Shown here one piece after another: positions 48,346 to 51,266 of a stretch of DNA of 51,266 nt. Positions within the stretch are counted from its first letter, which is position 1. Each line of letters opens with the position of its first letter. Location: the NCBI GenBank assembly GCA_910588005.1, contig CAJUQM010000017.1, forward strand, positions 1 to 51,266. The letters are read 5' to 3'. The notes under the pieces are model-generated. The model worked only from the letters and a program-made list of their open reading frames with translations, was not told where the DNA came from and did no database searches. The stretch comes from an uncultured Oscillibacter sp. Its GTDB lineage: Bacteria > Bacillota > Clostridia > Oscillospirales > Oscillospiraceae. The position numbers and the translations under genes are program-made.

Positions 48346-49455
48346 TTACTTCGCGGCCTTGGCGGCGCGGATCGCCTCGGTGAGCATGGGGGTGACCTTG
48401 AACAGGTCGCCGCAGATGCCGTAGTCGGCGATCTCGAAGATGGGAGCGGTGTCGTTCTTGTTCACCGCGATGATGCACTCGGAGTCCTGCATGCCGGCCT
48501 TGTGCTGGATGGCGCCGGAGATGCCCAGGGCAATGTACACCTTCGGGTGCACGGTCTTGCCGGTCTGGCCAACCTGGTGGTCGGCGCTGAGCCAGCCGGA
48601 GTCGATGGTGGCGCGGCTGCCGCCGACAACGCCGCCAAGCTCTGCCGCCAGCTCCTCCGCCAGCTTGATGCCGCCCTCCACGTCTTTGCTGATGCCGCGG
48701 CCGACAGATACGATGAAGTCCGCGCCGATCAGGTCCACCAGCTTCTTCGCCGCCTTCACCACCTCGGTGACCTCCGTGTGGATGTCGGCGTCAGACAGGG
48801 TGAAGGCAGGCTTCTCAATGACGCAGGCGTCGGCCTTGGCCTGGTCGAAGGCGTTCTTCTTCATCACGCCCGGCCGCACCGTAGCCATGCAGGGACGGAA
48901 GCGGGGGCAGATGATGGTGGCCATCAGGTGGCCGCCGAAGGCCGGACGGGTCATCTTCAGGTTCCGGTCCTCCATGTCCCACTTCTGGCCGTCCACGTCC
49001 AGGGTGGAAGCCTCCCGCAGGAACTGGATGTAGTTGGCCACGTCGATGTCCAGGTGGGTGCAGTCGGCGCACAGGCCGGTGTGGAGGCGGGCCGCGCAGC
49101 GGGGCGCCAGGTCACGGCCGATGTTGGTGGCGCCGATCAGGAACGCCTCGGGCTTCAGCTCCTCGATGACGTCGCAGATCACCTTGGCGTAGGCGTCGGT
49201 GTTGTACACGGCCAGCTTCTCGTCCTCGCAGACGTAGACCTTGTCCGCACCGTAGCCGCCCAGCTCCTTGGCGGCGTTCTCAATGCCCTTGCCGCCCAGC
49301 AGCAGGCCGCACACATTCACTCCCAGCTCGTTGGCCAGGTCACGGCCCTTGGAGATCAGCTCGAAGTCCGTGGGCATCAGCTTGCCCTCGCGCTGCTCGC
49401 AGAACACCCATACATCCTTGAAAGCAGCGATATCCGCACTGTTGAAATTAGACAT
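48346..49455 (-). CDS. etfA: Electron transfer flavoprotein, alpha subunit
   Basis: A 369-residue FAD-binding subunit. The N-terminal domain (to about 200) resembles EtfB folds. The C-terminal FAD domain has VSVGRGISKD, GGVVGGSRATIDSGWL, the VGQTGKTVHPKVYIALGISG segment and IIAVNKN, the family signature. With EtfB it passes electrons between NADH, ferredoxin and Bcd in electron bifurcation, which is established for clostridial Bcd-EtfAB. AAAGGGG precedes the ATG. Last gene of the cluster. Confidence 0.96.
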   Translation of the reverse strand: MSNFNSADIAAFKDVWVFCEQREGKLMPTDFELISKGRDLANELGVNVCGLLLGGKGIENAAKELGGYGADKVYVCEDEKLAVYNTDAYAKVICDVIEELKPEAFLIGATNIGRDLAPRCAARLHTGLCADCTHLDIDVANYIQFLREASTLDVDGQKWDMEDRNLKMTRPAFGGHLMATIICPRFRPCMATVRPGVMKKNAFDQAKADACVIEKPAFTLSDADIHTEVTEVVKAAKKLVDLIGADFIVSVGRGISKDVEGGIKLAEELAAELGGVVGGSRATIDSGWLSADHQVGQTGKTVHPKVYIALGISGAIQHKAGMQDSECIIAVNKNDTAPIFEIADYGICGDLFKVTPMLTEAIRAAKAAK

Positions 49456-49473
49456 AATTGTTTATCCCCTTTC

Positions 49474-50274
49474 TCAGATGATGTGCTTCTTGGCCAGAAT
49501 GCCGGCCAGCTGCTCACAGGTAGCCTTGTCAGCGCCCTCCAGCATCATGCCGGCGCCCTTCTGAGGCGGCGTAAAGCTCTTGAAGATGTTGGTGGGAGAA
49601 CCCTTCAGGCCGATGGTGGTGGCGTCGATCAGACGGTGGTCTTTCAGCTTCTCGTAGTCGAAAGTCTCCAGGGGCTTATTATAGGTGGCGTAGATCCCCC
49701 CGATGGACATGTAGCGGGGATTGTTCAGCTCCTTGATGCAGGTGAGCAGGCAGGGAGTCTGGGCCTTGATGGTCATGTAGCCGTCCTCCAGCATCCGCTT
49801 GACGGTGACGGTGCTGCCGTCCTTCTGGATATCGGCGGCGTAGGTCACCTGGGGCAGGCCCAGCTTCTCGGCGATCTGGGGACCCACCTGGGCGGTGTCG
49901 CCGTCGATGGCCTGGCGGCCGCACATCACGATGTCGTCCTTCTCCACGCCGATGGTGTCAATGGCGGCGGCCAGGATCTGGGAGGTGGCGTAGGTATCGG
50001 AACCGCCGAACTCCCGGGCGGACACCAGCACGCCCTCGTCCGCCCCCATGGCCATCAGCTCCCGCAGCATCCCGGCGGCGGGAGGGGGACCCATGGTCAC
50101 CACGATCACCTTGCAGCCGGTGGCGTCCTTCATTTTCAGGGCCGCCTCCACGGCGTTCATATCGTCGGGGTTGGTGATGGTCTGCATGGAAGCCCGGTTC
50201 AGCGTGCCGTCGGGATTCACGGCCACCTTGCCGGAGGTATCCGGGACCTGCTTGACGCAAACAATGATTTTCAT
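49474..50274 (-). CDS. etfB: Electron transfer flavoprotein, beta subunit
   Basis: A 266-residue partner of EtfA. It begins MKIIVCVKQVPDTSGKVAVN and has GADEGVLVSARE, CGRQAIDGDTAQVGPQIAEK and the IKAQTPCLLTCIKELNNPRY segment, which bind AMP or the bifurcating FAD. GGAGG lies before the ATG. The gene lies 15 bases after bcd and 18 bases before etfA, forming a tight operon. Confidence 0.96.
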   Translation of the reverse strand: MKIIVCVKQVPDTSGKVAVNPDGTLNRASMQTITNPDDMNAVEAALKMKDATGCKVIVVTMGPPPAAGMLRELMAMGADEGVLVSAREFGGSDTYATSQILAAAIDTIGVEKDDIVMCGRQAIDGDTAQVGPQIAEKLGLPQVTYAADIQKDGSTVTVKRMLEDGYMTIKAQTPCLLTCIKELNNPRYMSIGGIYATYNKPLETFDYEKLKDHRLIDATTIGLKGSPTNIFKSFTPPQKGAGMMLEGADKATCEQLAGILAKKHII

Positions 50275-50289
50275 ACTCGTTTCCTCCTC

Positions 50290-51266
<977 letters not shown>

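Overview
The window is a chromosomal segment of a GC-rich, endospore-forming, anaerobic Clostridia, most likely an Oscillospiraceae gut bacterium of the Oscillibacter / Flavonifractor / Dysosmobacter kind. This is inferred from gene content: dipicolinate synthase, spoIIID and bofA (sporulation), an oxygen-sensitive nrdD/nrdG ribonucleotide reductase, a bcd-etfB-etfA butyryl-CoA dehydrogenase cluster, a Firmicutes-type glgBCDAP operon, SLH-domain surface proteins, and consensus sigma-A promoters with 17-bp spacers. I saw no prophage, insertion sequence, CRISPR array, rRNA or tRNA gene. Most of the window is ordinary core genome with small accessory islands.

Layout. 1-5.4 kb (minus): degV, spoVFAB behind a sigma-K-like promoter, a lipoprotein and the CCA-adding enzyme. 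5.8-7.8 kb (plus): murC and a prolyl-tRNA editing-domain gene. 7.9-11.4 kb (minus): an SLH-transglutaminase protein and an LCP-family protein, then spoIIID with a small unknown partner. 11.6-14.8 kb (plus): nrdD and nrdG, with NrdR-type boxes upstream. 14.8-18.6 kb (minus): a TrpXYZ-like ABC transporter with a fumarylacetoacetase-family enzyme downstream. 18.8-23.9 kb (plus): pyrG behind a long attenuator-like leader, an M24 peptidase and a CBS-domain pyrophosphatase. 24.1-26.3 kb: tadA, DUF2508-bofA and rplM-rpsI. 26.7-28.6 kb (plus): an unrecognised membrane protein and a three-gene membrane/XRE/membrane module. 28.7-34.1 kb: a peptide-binding lipoprotein, a DEAD-box helicase plus VOC protein, a small XRE regulator and an ECF sigma / probable anti-sigma pair, divergent from an SLH surface protein at 34.3-35.8 kb. 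35.9-44.4 kb (minus): the glycogen operon. 44.8-47.7 kb (plus): TauE-type exporter, Asp/Glu racemase-family enzyme and dicarboxylate/amino-acid symporter. 47.8-51.3 kb: a Cys-rich mini-protein, an XRE gene broken by a stop codon, and etfA-etfB-bcd, with bcd running off the window.

How genes work together. GlgC/GlgD make ADP-glucose, GlgA polymerises it, GlgB branches it and GlgP mobilises it. NrdD/NrdG provide dNTPs anaerobically and PyrG provides CTP. SpoVFAB makes the spore-core chelator dipicolinate, while SpoIIID and BofA act in mother-cell gene control. Bcd-EtfAB reduces crotonyl-CoA in butyrate formation.

The most interesting non-routine signals are: (i) the pyrG leader, which folds into a terminator carrying a loop resembling the PyrR-binding consensus; (ii) a degenerate second copy of the pyrG 3' end directly downstream of pyrG, and a similar 3'-end echo behind the ABC ATPase gene; (iii) a glycogen synthase with a roughly 100-residue acidic then lysine/alanine-rich tail; (iv) an XRE regulator with an in-frame TGA beside a perfect 20-bp inverted repeat and a Cys-rich mini-protein; (v) the membrane/XRE/membrane module and the ECF sigma locus. 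All functional statements rest on reading the sequence by eye; no database search was run.
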